This document shows positions 49,690-56,686 of a DNA stretch of 56,686 nucleotides, one piece after another. The notes beneath the pieces were generated by a model. It searched no databases, was not told the origin of the DNA, and worked only from the letters and a program-made list of their open reading frames with translations. The DNA lies in contig NZ_LSHB01000078.1 of NCBI RefSeq assembly GCF_001643375.1, forward strand, positions 1 through 56,686, read 5' to 3'. Origin of the DNA: Chryseobacterium sp. FP211-J200 (GTDB taxonomy: Bacteria; Bacteroidota; Bacteroidia; Flavobacteriales; Weeksellaceae). Position numbers and translations under genes: made by a program. How positions within the stretch are numbered: position 1 is the first letter of the stretch; every line of letters starts with the position of its first letter.

Positions 49690-51078
49690 ATGGAAAATCA
49701 AGAGTATTCAGTAGGTCTGGACATTGGGACAACTAAGATTGTCGCCATTGTCGGAAGACGAAACGCTCACGGGAAAATTGAAATTCTGGGCGTTGGAAAA
49801 GCAAAAAGTCTAGGCGTTCACAAAGGAATTGTCAATAATATTTCCCAAACCATCAACTCCATCAAGTCCGCTGTGGCAGAAGCACAATCCAGCGCTGGCG
49901 TGCCTATCAGCAAGGTAACGGTGGGAATTGCAGGCAAACACATCCGTTCGCTTCAGCATTCGGATTATATTATGAGAGACCATCCGGACCAGTATATTAC
50001 GGAGGAGGATATCGAAAAACTAAAAGACCAGGTGAAGAAGTTGGTGATGCTTCCAGGCGAAGAGATCATCCACGTTCTACCTCAGGATTATAAAGTAGAT
50101 TCCGAAGGCGAAATCCAAGAACCAGTCGGGATGCACGGCAAAAGATTGGAGGCTAATTTCCACGTTGTTGTGGGACAAATGGGTTCTATCAGAAACATCG
50201 CAAGATGCGTTCGTGAAGCTGGTTTAGAAATGGAAGCCTTGACCTTGGAACCTTTGGCGTCGTCCGAAGCTGTTCTTACAAAAGAAGAAAAAGAAGCTGG
50301 TGTTGCGATTGTTGATATCGGTGGTGGAACTACGGATATTGCGATTTTCAAAGACAACATCATCCGTCATACTTGCGTGATTCCTTACGGTGGTGGGATT
50401 ATTACCGATGATATCAAGGAAGGATGTTCAATAATCGAGAAACACGCGGAGCAACTGAAAGTGAAATTCGGTTCGTCTGTTCCTGAATTGGAAAAAGACA
50501 GCACTTACGTGACAATTCCAGGATTGCACGGCCGTCCGGACAAAGAAATTTCATTGAAAGTTTTGGCTCAAATCATCAATGCAAGAGTTGAAGAAATTCT
50601 TGAAATGGTGAATACAGAATTGAAAGCTTACGGCGCCTTCGAACAAAAGAAAAAACTGATTGCAGGAATCGTTTTGACAGGCGGTGGTTCCAATTTGAGA
50701 AATCTTCGTCAGTTAGCGAACTACACAACAGGCTTCGACAGCAGAATCGGTTTTGCTAATGAATATGTGGCGAACGATAAAAATCAATATTTGAAAGGTC
50801 CGGAATTTGCAACTTCCATCGGTTTATTAATGGAAAGTCTGAAAATCAGAGATAAGAAAATGTTGGTAACAGAGGAAGAGATCATCGAAGAATTGAAACC
50901 TCAAATCGAAAATGCCATCCAAGCGCAGACTCAATCTCAGGAAATCCAAACGCCTCAGGTTCAGAATGATATTGTAGAGATTGCGAAACATAAAGCAGAA
51001 GTGAAGAAAAACCGACCAACTTTCGGACAATCACTGATGGACAAAGTCAAAAAATTCTTTGAAGAAGTAGAAGAGTAA
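49690..51078 (+). CDS. ftsA: Cell division protein FtsA
   Basis: 462 residues of the actin fold. It anchors FtsZ filaments to the inner membrane and recruits later division proteins. The N-terminal phosphate loop is VGLDIGTTKIVAIVG; VAIVDIGGGTTDIAIF and GIVLTGGGSNLRNL are the second phosphate and adenosine motifs. The C-terminal amphipathic helix SLMDKVKKFFEEVEE is the membrane-targeting sequence. It is separated from ftsQ by a REP-like cluster, and from ftsZ by a 106-bp gap with an inverted repeat. Confidence 0.96.
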   Translation: MENQEYSVGLDIGTTKIVAIVGRRNAHGKIEILGVGKAKSLGVHKGIVNNISQTINSIKSAVAEAQSSAGVPISKVTVGIAGKHIRSLQHSDYIMRDHPDQYITEEDIEKLKDQVKKLVMLPGEEIIHVLPQDYKVDSEGEIQEPVGMHGKRLEANFHVVVGQMGSIRNIARCVREAGLEMEALTLEPLASSEAVLTKEEKEAGVAIVDIGGGTTDIAIFKDNIIRHTCVIPYGGGIITDDIKEGCSIIEKHAEQLKVKFGSSVPELEKDSTYVTIPGLHGRPDKEISLKVLAQIINARVEEILEMVNTELKAYGAFEQKKKLIAGIVLTGGGSNLRNLRQLANYTTGFDSRIGFANEYVANDKNQYLKGPEFATSIGLLMESLKIRDKKMLVTEEEIIEELKPQIENAIQAQTQSQEIQTPQVQNDIVEIAKHKAEVKKNRPTFGQSLMDKVKKFFEEVEE

Positions 51079-51184
51079 CTATTAATTGTAAAATCGAAGA
51101 ATCGTGGAATCGTAAAACCAGCAAATTGACAATTTTGCAAATCAACGATTTAACGATTTAACAAAACTGAAAAAACATACCATT
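51079..51184. repeat. Imperfect inverted repeat between ftsA and ftsZ
   Basis: The left arm AATCGTGGAATCGTAAAACC and GCAAATTG pair with the right arm CAATTTTGC, AACGATTTAACGATT. The arms contain tandem AATCG/CGATT units. Confidence 0.65.
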
Positions 51185-53065
51185 ATGGACAATATATCAA
51201 ACACACAAGGTTTTTCCTTTGACCTACCAAAAGGGAATTCTGCCATCATCAAAGTAATTGGTGTTGGTGGCGGTGGAAACAACGCTTTGAAGCATATGTA
51301 CGAGAAAGGAATTTACGGCGTAGATTTCGTAATCTGTAATACAGATGCACAGACTTTGGACAACAATCCAGTTTCTAACAAAGTGCAGTTAGGAATCTCT
51401 ATGACAGAAGGTCTTGGCGCAGGTGCTGACCCGGAGGTTGGAGAGAAGGCGGCGATTGAAAGTATCGACGAGATCAAAGCAGCAATGGGACAAAACACCA
51501 AAATGGTTTTCATCACAGCCGGAATGGGCGGTGGAACGGGAACTGGTGCTGCGCCTGTAATTGCAAAAGTGGCTAAGGAAATGGGAATCCTGACTGTAGG
51601 AATCGTAACCGTGCCTTTTAGTTTTGAAGGAAAAAGAAGACTGGACCAAGCGGAATTAGGTTTGGACAAATTAAGAAATAACGTTGATTCTTTAATTGTC
51701 ATCAATAATGATAAACTAAGACAACAATTCGGAAATCTTGGTTTCAAACAAGGTTTTTCCAAGGCCGATGAAGTTTTGACAAACGCAGCGAAAGGAATGG
51801 CAGAAGTGATTACAGGTTATTTCGATGTCAATATCGATTTCCGTGATGCGAAATCTGTACTTCAGAATTCCGGAACAGCATTGATGTCAACCGGCGTTGC
51901 AACTGGCGAGAAAAAAGCGGAAGAAGCAGTTAAGAAAGCTTTGGATTCTCCATTGTTGAACGACAACAAAATTACTGGAGCGAAAAACGTTCTATTGTTG
52001 ATCAGAAGTGGTGTTTCTGAGGTGACGATGGACGAGATCGGTGTGATTATGGACTATATCCAAAAAGAAGCTGGACATACTGCAGATATTATTTTTGGAG
52101 TTGGGACAGATGAGGAATTAGGCGATGCAGTAAGCGTTTTGGTCATCGCAACTGGATTTTCTAATGACGATAAAAAACACACTGGAACGACTGAGACTAT
52201 CAAATATTCTTTGGACGACAGACCAAATTCGTTTTCAAGAAACAGAGAATCCCCTTTCAAAAGCAGACTTCAGGAAGAGTCAAAACCTCAGCCTGAATCT
52301 GGGAAAAACTTTTTTCGTTTAGAAGATGAGGACGATTTCGGAACCTCTAATTTTCCAACTAATTCTTTAGTAGAAAGTTTGGTGGAAGAAGTGGAAACTG
52401 AAACTCAAATCATCGAGAAAGAGGAAATCGTAGATTATTCTAATGATTACAACGATGGAAAGCAGGAATACAATCTTTTCAATTTTGAGGATGATGCTAA
52501 TGACGACTTCGATTTAGAGCCTCAATCTTTCACTTTCGAAGTAGAAGACAAGCCAAAACCGTCTTTCAAAACTGAGGAAGTAGAAAAACCGGTTGAAGTG
52601 ACTTTCACTATCAACGAGTCTGCGACTGAAGAAGAATTTCCTGTTATCGAAAAGCAAGTGATCTCCGAAGTTAAAGAAGAAATTGTAAATGAAGTGATCG
52701 AAGAAAAAATCGAGGCACCAAAAACAAACAATTATTCTTTCACAGCAGAAGTAAAAGAAGAAATCGTTGAAGAAAGACAACCTGAGCCAGTTCAGGAAAC
52801 TGAAAGCGGTTTTACATTCTTCAACAAAACTTCCGACACAGCTTCAAAGGCAATGGACAGAAGAAACAAGTTGAAAGAATTCAATTCCCGTTACCAGCAA
52901 CTGGACAATGAGAATGTTTTCGAAACAGTTCCGGCTTTCAAAAGAAAGAACATCAACATCGATGGAGCCAACGCATCGGACCAGAATATCAACACATTTT
53001 TGTCTGATAACAACGGAAATATGCAACTGAGAGAAAATCGTTTTCTTAATAAAGATGTAGATTAA
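51185..53065 (+). CDS. ftsZ: Cell division GTPase FtsZ with an extended C-terminus
   Basis: 626 residues, far longer than E. coli FtsZ (383). The tubulin-like GTPase core is at about 15-330, with the GTP-binding signature GMGGGTGTG at 113-121 and VGVGGGGNNALKHM at the N-terminus. A long acidic linker follows (about 335-575). The canonical C-terminal conserved peptide appears as ETVPAFKRKN at about 580-589, but it is followed by ~37 further residues ending LRENRFLNKDVD. The core polymerises into the Z ring; the linker and tail are typical of Flavobacteriia. It is the last gene of the dcw cluster. Confidence 0.97.
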   Translation: MDNISNTQGFSFDLPKGNSAIIKVIGVGGGGNNALKHMYEKGIYGVDFVICNTDAQTLDNNPVSNKVQLGISMTEGLGAGADPEVGEKAAIESIDEIKAAMGQNTKMVFITAGMGGGTGTGAAPVIAKVAKEMGILTVGIVTVPFSFEGKRRLDQAELGLDKLRNNVDSLIVINNDKLRQQFGNLGFKQGFSKADEVLTNAAKGMAEVITGYFDVNIDFRDAKSVLQNSGTALMSTGVATGEKKAEEAVKKALDSPLLNDNKITGAKNVLLLIRSGVSEVTMDEIGVIMDYIQKEAGHTADIIFGVGTDEELGDAVSVLVIATGFSNDDKKHTGTTETIKYSLDDRPNSFSRNRESPFKSRLQEESKPQPESGKNFFRLEDEDDFGTSNFPTNSLVESLVEEVETETQIIEKEEIVDYSNDYNDGKQEYNLFNFEDDANDDFDLEPQSFTFEVEDKPKPSFKTEEVEKPVEVTFTINESATEEEFPVIEKQVISEVKEEIVNEVIEEKIEAPKTNNYSFTAEVKEEIVEERQPEPVQETESGFTFFNKTSDTASKAMDRRNKLKEFNSRYQQLDNENVFETVPAFKRKNINIDGANASDQNINTFLSDNNGNMQLRENRFLNKDVD

Positions 53066-53166
53066 AAATTGTACAAGTGTATTGACGTAAAATGTAATAA
53101 CGATTAAAAGTTACATTGCATTTTCAGTCATAATACATTAATTCTTTTTACATTAATACAAAAATT
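53066..53166. repeat. Repeat-rich gap between ftsZ and the YqeY-like gene
   Basis: Shares GTATTGACGTA, AACGATT and TTACATTAATACAA with the mraY-murD gap (42338-42431) and carries internal inverted pairing of TGTAA and TTACA units. No gene. No clear terminator is seen here. Confidence 0.55.
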
Positions 53167-53613
53167 ATGAGTTTAGAAATCACAATAAACGATGCGATAA
53201 AAACCGCAATGAGAGAGAAAGACAGAGTTGCTTTGGATTCTCTACGTGCTGTCAAAGCGCAAATATTATTACTGAAAACCGAAGCCATTGGAGCGGAAGT
53301 TTCAGCGGAGCAGGAAATTGCAATTTTGCAAAGAATGATAAAGCAAAGGAAGGATTCCTACGACCAATTTACGGCTCAGGGAAGAACGGACCTTGCGGAA
53401 GTAGAAGAAGCGCAATCCAAAGTGATTGAGAAGTTTCTTCCACAACAGCTTTCTGCAGAAGAATTGGAATCGGAAATCAAGAAAATTATTTCTGAAACCG
53501 GCGCGGAAAGCATCAAAGATTTAGGAAAAGTAATGGGCGTTGCTTCCAAAGCATTGTCCGGAAAATCTGACGGAAAGAGCATTTCCGAAATGGTGAAGAA
53601 GTTACTTGCCTAA
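53167..53613 (+). CDS. GatB/YqeY domain protein
   Basis: 148 residues, all helical, with LEITINDAIKTAMREKDRVALDSLRAVKAQILL at the N-terminus and FLPQQLSAEELESEIKKII in the C-terminal domain, the pattern of YqeY. The family shares the tail domain of the GatB amidotransferase subunit and is thought to bind tRNA or assist aminoacyl-tRNA amidation; its role is not settled. It follows ftsZ by ~100 bp. A hairpin terminator lies at 53726-53755. Confidence 0.92.
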   Translation: MSLEITINDAIKTAMREKDRVALDSLRAVKAQILLLKTEAIGAEVSAEQEIAILQRMIKQRKDSYDQFTAQGRTDLAEVEEAQSKVIEKFLPQQLSAEELESEIKKIISETGAESIKDLGKVMGVASKALSGKSDGKSISEMVKKLLA

Positions 53614-53725
53614 TTTATAATTGATAAATTATAAATGATGATTGATTTTTTTGAATCGATTATCATTTATCTCTTACCATTTATTGCCCCACGGATATTC
53701 AAAATATGCATATCGATTTGATTTG

Positions 53726-53755
53726 AACCCATGGTCCTCGGACTTTGGGTTTTTT
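53726..53755 (+). terminator. Terminator after the YqeY-like gene
   Basis: Stem AACCCA-GTCC with GGAC-TGGGTT followed by TTTTTT, about 110 bp past the stop. The intervening stretch carries an AT-rich inverted repeat (about 53617-53672, TTGATAAATTATAAATGATG with ATCGATTATCATTTAT). Confidence 0.8.
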
Positions 53756-53855
53756 ATTTGATTGAATTTTCAGTGAAATCAAGACAAAATGGCTCAATAG
53801 ATTTTCGGAATGATTTTAATAGAATGAAAGATGAGTGGGGCAAATTAATATTGAT

Positions 53856-53863
53856 TAAATTTG
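53856..53863 (+). promoter_or_regulatory. -7 box of the bacilliredoxin gene
   Basis: TAAATTTG, 46 bp before ATG 53910. No clear upstream TTTG at the ideal spacing. Confidence 0.5.
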
Positions 53864-53909
53864 CAACTCAAACGAAACTTTGAACGTTAAACTTTTAAAC
53901 AAATCAATT

Positions 53910-54320
53910 ATGTATCCAGCAGATTTAGTATTGCCAATGAAGGCAGAACTTACAGATAAAGGTTTCCAGGACCTTACAACACCAGCAGAAGTTGACACAG
54001 CACTTAAACAATCGGGAACTACTTTATTAGTGATCAATTCCGTTTGCGGATGTGCGGCAGGAGCAGCAAGACCAGGCGTTTTGTACTCTTTGACAGGCGA
54101 GAAGAAACCAGACCATTTGGTGACAGCATTTGCCGGATTTGATTCAGATGCAGTGGCAGAGGCAAGAAGATTGTTGGCGCCGTTTCCTCCAAGTTCACCG
54201 TGTGTAGCACTTTTCAAGGATGGCGAGTTGGTGCACATGCTAGAGAGACACCACATCGAAGGAAATCCTGCAGGCGCAATTGCTGCGAATCTTCAAGCGG
54301 CTTTCGACGAATATTGTTAA
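53910..54320 (+). CDS. BrxA/BrxB family bacilliredoxin
   Basis: 136 residues from ATG 53910. Thioredoxin-like fold with the CGC active site in VINSVCGCAAGAARPG (about residues 45-48 for Cys-Gly-Cys). In Firmicutes these proteins remove bacillithiol from mixed disulfides; in Bacteroidota the partner thiol is probably bacillithiol or a related low-molecular-weight thiol. The N-terminus MYPADLVLPMKAELTDKGF is typical, and the in-frame upstream extension to 53880 is not supported. Transcribed alone with a terminator after it. Confidence 0.92.
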   Translation: MYPADLVLPMKAELTDKGFQDLTTPAEVDTALKQSGTTLLVINSVCGCAAGAARPGVLYSLTGEKKPDHLVTAFAGFDSDAVAEARRLLAPFPPSSPCVALFKDGELVHMLERHHIEGNPAGAIAANLQAAFDEYC

Positions 54321-54326
54321 GAATAC

Positions 54327-54358
54327 AAAAACCAAAATAGAAATATTTTGGTTTTTTT
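54327..54358 (+). terminator. Terminator after the bacilliredoxin gene
   Basis: Arms AAAAACCAAAATA and TATTTTGGTTTTT around a 4-nt loop. It extends over the TTG at 54348, so that codon cannot be the prs start. Confidence 0.85.
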
Positions 54359-54402
54359 TATAACTATGAATGAAATCAGTCTTTATAGTTTTTATTATTT
54401 TT

Positions 54403-54410
54403 TAAATTTG
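54403..54410 (+). promoter_or_regulatory. -7 box of prs
   Basis: TAAATTTG, 18 bp before ATG 54429. It supports this start and excludes longer upstream versions. Confidence 0.6.
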
Positions 54411-54428
54411 CAAAAAAGTAAAGAAAGA

Positions 54429-55370
54429 ATGTCAGATCATCAAGCCAGTTATCTATTTTCAACAAGGACCAGCCATGAGTTGGCAGAAAAGATTGCCAAA
54501 AGTTACGGGCAAACACTTGGAATCATTAATTTTCAACATTTCAGCGACGGAGAATTCGAACCTGTGTTGGAGCAGTCTGTAAGAGGAGCCAGAGTCTTCC
54601 TTATTGCATCTACTTTCCCACCAGCAGACAACCTTCTGGAGTTATTATTAATGATAGATGCTGCGAAAAGAGCGTCTGCCAAAAATATCACAGTCGTTAT
54701 TCCTTACTACGGTCTGGCAAGACAAGACAGAAAGGATAAACCGAGAGCACCAATAGGCGCAAAACTGGTTGCCAATCTTTTGACTGCCGCAGGAGCAACC
54801 AGAATTATGACAATGGATCTCCACGCCGATCAGATTCAAGGATTCTTTGAGATTCCTGTAGATCACCTTTATGCTTCGACCATTTTTGTGGATTACATCA
54901 GAAATCTTAATTTGGAGAATCTTACAATTGCTTCACCTGATATGGGTGGTGCAAAAAGAGCAAAAAATTATGCTGGACATTTGGGCGCCGATGTCGTAAT
55001 TGCTTACAAGGAGAGAAAAAAAGCCAACGTGATAGAAGAGATGTTCTTGATCGGTGATGTAAAAGATAAGAACGTGATCCTGATCGATGATATGATCGAT
55101 ACAGCTGGTACGCTTTGCAAAGCTGCGGACATCTTGATGGAAAAGGGGGCCAGTTCTGTAAGAGCGATGGCAACACACGGTGTTCTTTCTGGTAAAGCTT
55201 ATGATAACATCGAGAATTCTCAATTATTAGAAGTGATCGTGACAGATTCTATCCCAGTGAAAGCAGGTTTGTCTTCAAAAATAAAAGTACTTTCTTGCGC
55301 GGATCTGTTTGCTGATGTCATGAAAATGGTACATGAGCACAAATCCATCAGTGATAAGTTCATTATTTAA
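54429..55370 (+). CDS. prs: Ribose-phosphate pyrophosphokinase
   Basis: 313 residues from ATG 54429, the usual length. It makes PRPP from ribose 5-phosphate and ATP, feeding purine, pyrimidine, histidine, tryptophan and NAD synthesis (including nadC in this window). Motifs: PYYGLARQDRKDKPRAPIGAK (ATP flap), MDLHADQIQGFF, SPDMGGAKRAKNYA, and the PRPP-binding loop VILIDDMIDTAGTL. Upstream in-frame start codons overlap the preceding terminator and the -7 box and are rejected. It is followed closely by rplY, which has its own box. Confidence 0.96.
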   Translation: MSDHQASYLFSTRTSHELAEKIAKSYGQTLGIINFQHFSDGEFEPVLEQSVRGARVFLIASTFPPADNLLELLLMIDAAKRASAKNITVVIPYYGLARQDRKDKPRAPIGAKLVANLLTAAGATRIMTMDLHADQIQGFFEIPVDHLYASTIFVDYIRNLNLENLTIASPDMGGAKRAKNYAGHLGADVVIAYKERKKANVIEEMFLIGDVKDKNVILIDDMIDTAGTLCKAADILMEKGASSVRAMATHGVLSGKAYDNIENSQLLEVIVTDSIPVKAGLSSKIKVLSCADLFADVMKMVHEHKSISDKFII

Positions 55371-55380
55371 AAAAAATTAA

Positions 55381-55388
55381 TACCTTTG
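55381..55388 (+). promoter_or_regulatory. -7 box of rplY
   Basis: TACCTTTG, 25 bp before ATG 55414 and 10 bp after the prs stop. Confidence 0.6.
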
Positions 55389-55413
55389 CACCCTTAAAAT
55401 AATTTTATACAAA

Positions 55414-56055
55414 ATGAAATCAATTACAATTCAAGGTACAAAAAGAGAAAGCGTGGGCAAAAAGTCTACTAAAGCTTTACGTGATGCTGAATTAGTTCCT
55501 TGTGTTGTTTACGGAGGTGGCGAGCCATTGAACTTCTCTGCATTGGAGAAAGCGTTCAAAGGTTTGGTATATACTCCCGAAGCACACACGGTATCTATTG
55601 AAGTTGACGGACAGGTAATTCCTGCAGTTCTTCAAGATATTCAGTTCCACCCAATTACAGACAAGATCATTCACGCAGACTTCTACAGATTATCTGACGA
55701 TAAGCCAGTAGTGATGGAGGTTCCAGTAAGAGTGACAGGTCGTTCCAAAGGTGTGGTTGCCGGTGGTGTTCTTAGACAAACTTACAGAAAACTAAAAGTT
55801 AAAGCTATCCCAGCTAACTTGCCAGACGAGATCGTAGTAGATATTACTTCCCTTAAGATTGGTAACAAGTTCTATGTAGAAAGTCTTAAAAATGACAAAT
55901 ATACATTCATGCACCCAGACAATGCAGTAGTAGTTGCTGTTAAAATGTCTAGAAATGCTAGTAAAAATGCTGCTGCAGGAGCTGATGATGAGGATGAAGA
56001 AGAAGTAACTGAAGGAGGAGCAGAAGCTACTACTGAAGAAACTTCTGCAGAGTAA
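55414..56055 (+). CDS. rplY: 50S ribosomal protein L25 / general stress protein Ctc
   Basis: 213 residues. The N-terminal L25 5S-rRNA-binding domain (about 1-95, [20 protein letters not shown] and [22 protein letters not shown]) is followed by the TL5/Ctc beta domain (about 96-185, [20 protein letters not shown]) and a very acidic tail ([16 protein letters not shown]). This two-domain CTC form is usual in many bacteria. It binds 5S rRNA in the large subunit. It follows prs, a common neighbour, and ends at a strong terminator. Confidence 0.95.
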   Translation: MKSITIQGTKRESVGKKSTKALRDAELVPCVVYGGGEPLNFSALEKAFKGLVYTPEAHTVSIEVDGQVIPAVLQDIQFHPITDKIIHADFYRLSDDKPVVMEVPVRVTGRSKGVVAGGVLRQTYRKLKVKAIPANLPDEIVVDITSLKIGNKFYVESLKNDKYTFMHPDNAVVVAVKMSRNASKNAAAGADDEDEEEVTEGGAEATTEETSAE

Positions 56056-56079
56056 TCATTACCTGTAAAAATAATACTG

Positions 56080-56111
56080 AACCGCCTCGTTTTCTACGAG
56101 GCGGTTTTTTT
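56080..56111 (+). terminator. Terminator after rplY
   Basis: Arms AACCGCCTCGT and ACGAGGCGGTT with a 5-nt loop and a T run. Confidence 0.92.
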
Positions 56112-56281
56112 ATGTCATATTTTTATTGCTGACCTTCATAAGTTAGAGTAAAAGATGGCAGAAATAAAAATCAATGACCTAACTTCAAAGAGCTTTATAC
56201 GCATCTTATACAACCAAAAAATGACCTTCAATTTGTTATTTTAAGGAATTGTGTGGGGATATAATTAGAAATAAAGTAGGA
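56112..56281. other. Non-coding stretch after rplY
   Basis: About 170 bp with no convincing gene. A 29-codon frame at 56155-56244 (MAEIKINDLTSKSF at its start) is the only notable reading frame and has no family match. It may be a remnant of a gene or chance. Confidence 0.4.
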
Positions 56282-56686
56282 TAGTTTGTTACTGCTTTTT
56301 CATTTAGCTGATGTCTATTTTACATTGTAGCGGTTTAGTTTTCATTTATTACGATTTTGTTTTCTATTCCCTCATAAACATTTTCCATTCACCAAACTCT
56401 ATTATCACTTATATTAACCCGATAGCGCGGATTTGCAATCCGTGCTCTTCACAACAATAAAAAGTAAGCAGTGACAAACTAATCAGTGCTTTTTCATTTA
56501 TCTAATGTCTATTTTACATTGTAGCGACTTAGTTTTCATTTATTACTAGGTTGTTTTCCATTCTCTCATAAACATTTTCTATTACCCTAACTCTATTATC
56601 ATTTATATCAACTTTGTTTTATATAATGTTGATATTGTTCTACATTATATCAATATTATTTTATGTAACACTCGTAGTGCATTATT
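56282..56686. repeat. Paired 127-bp direct repeats with flanking inverted segments at the right edge
   Basis: 56291-56417 and 56485-56611 are about 85% alike by eye (shared TGTCTATTTTACATTGTAGCG, TTAGTTTTCATTTATTAC and CTCATAAACATTTTC). TAGTTTGTTACTGCTT (56282-56297) recurs inverted as AAGCAGTGACAAACTA (56466-56481) with one mismatch. Between the direct repeats lies the near-palindrome GCGCGGATTTGCAATCCGTGC (56425-56445). Past the second repeat come ATATCAAC and GTTGATAT inverted units. No gene is present up to the edge. Confidence 0.75.

Noticed and set aside
54348-54428. Upstream start codons for prs
   Set aside because: The first lies in a terminator stem and the rest precede or overlap the TAAATTTG box. 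ATG 54429 gives the standard protein.
1-56686. tRNA, rRNA or CRISPR features
   Set aside because: I looked for cloverleaf-like sequences, rRNA motifs and regularly spaced repeats and saw none I could support. The direct repeats at the right edge are only two copies with no spacer series.

Overview
The window is a chromosomal segment of a Flavobacteriia bacterium, most likely Chryseobacterium or a close Weeksellaceae relative. The evidence is low GC, Bacteroidota-type -7 promoter boxes (TANNTTTG) instead of E. coli -10 boxes, almost no Shine-Dalgarno sequences, TonB-dependent receptors, a DUF5689 lipoprotein, exosortase F, type III glutamine synthetase, and a division/cell-wall (dcw) cluster without murF or ddl. 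I see no rRNA, tRNA, CRISPR array, prophage or intact insertion sequence.

Layout. 1-6.3 kb: a Gdx/SugE-type SMR exporter behind a Crp-like regulator, fumC, a small membrane protein, prfA, a lipoprotein and a secreted endonuclease/exonuclease/phosphatase. 6.6-11 kb: a TonB-dependent receptor with a DUF5689 surface lipoprotein, divergent from the nuclease, which suggests uptake of phosphate or nucleic-acid fragments. 11-18.4 kb: DUF4126, a TatD-tcdA-rnpA operon, a TetR regulator, a serine hydrolase, DUF445, and a 555-residue protein whose C-terminus looks like a nucleoside phosphorylase. 18.7-21.8 kb: glnN and an NlpC/P60 lipoprotein. 22.1-25.2 kb: an AmgK-like sugar kinase, exosortase F with its partner, then a lipoprotein and outer-membrane barrel pair. 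25.2-35.5 kb, mostly minus strand: CDF transporter, asd, a four-helix membrane protein, an Oar-like receptor, an operon nadB-lipoprotein-DUF1016-nadC, and a nitroreductase.

35.7-53.1 kb is the dcw cluster: mraZ, rsmH, ftsL, ftsI-type PBP, murE, mraY, murD, ftsW, murG, murC, ftsQ, ftsA and ftsZ, with two unrecognised envelope genes inserted on either side of murC. It makes lipid II with a meso-diaminopimelate stem and assembles the Z ring. It is followed by a yqeY-like gene, a bacilliredoxin, prs and rplY. The last 0.6 kb is non-coding and rich in repeats.

Points of most interest: a 10-bp-spaced MraZ operator; several genes whose -7 box lies only 3-6 bp before the ATG, implying leaderless or near-leaderless mRNAs; a DUF1016 nuclease that has lost its first catalytic region in frame; a repeat arm translated inside murG; long AT-rich inverted repeats and a REP-like palindrome cluster in dcw intergenic gaps; a dispersed ~93-bp repeat; and paired 127-bp direct repeats at the right edge. 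I did not find a clear new defence or biosynthetic system. The best candidates for undescribed biology are the exosortase F locus, the phosphorylase-like fusion protein and the two dcw-embedded envelope proteins.
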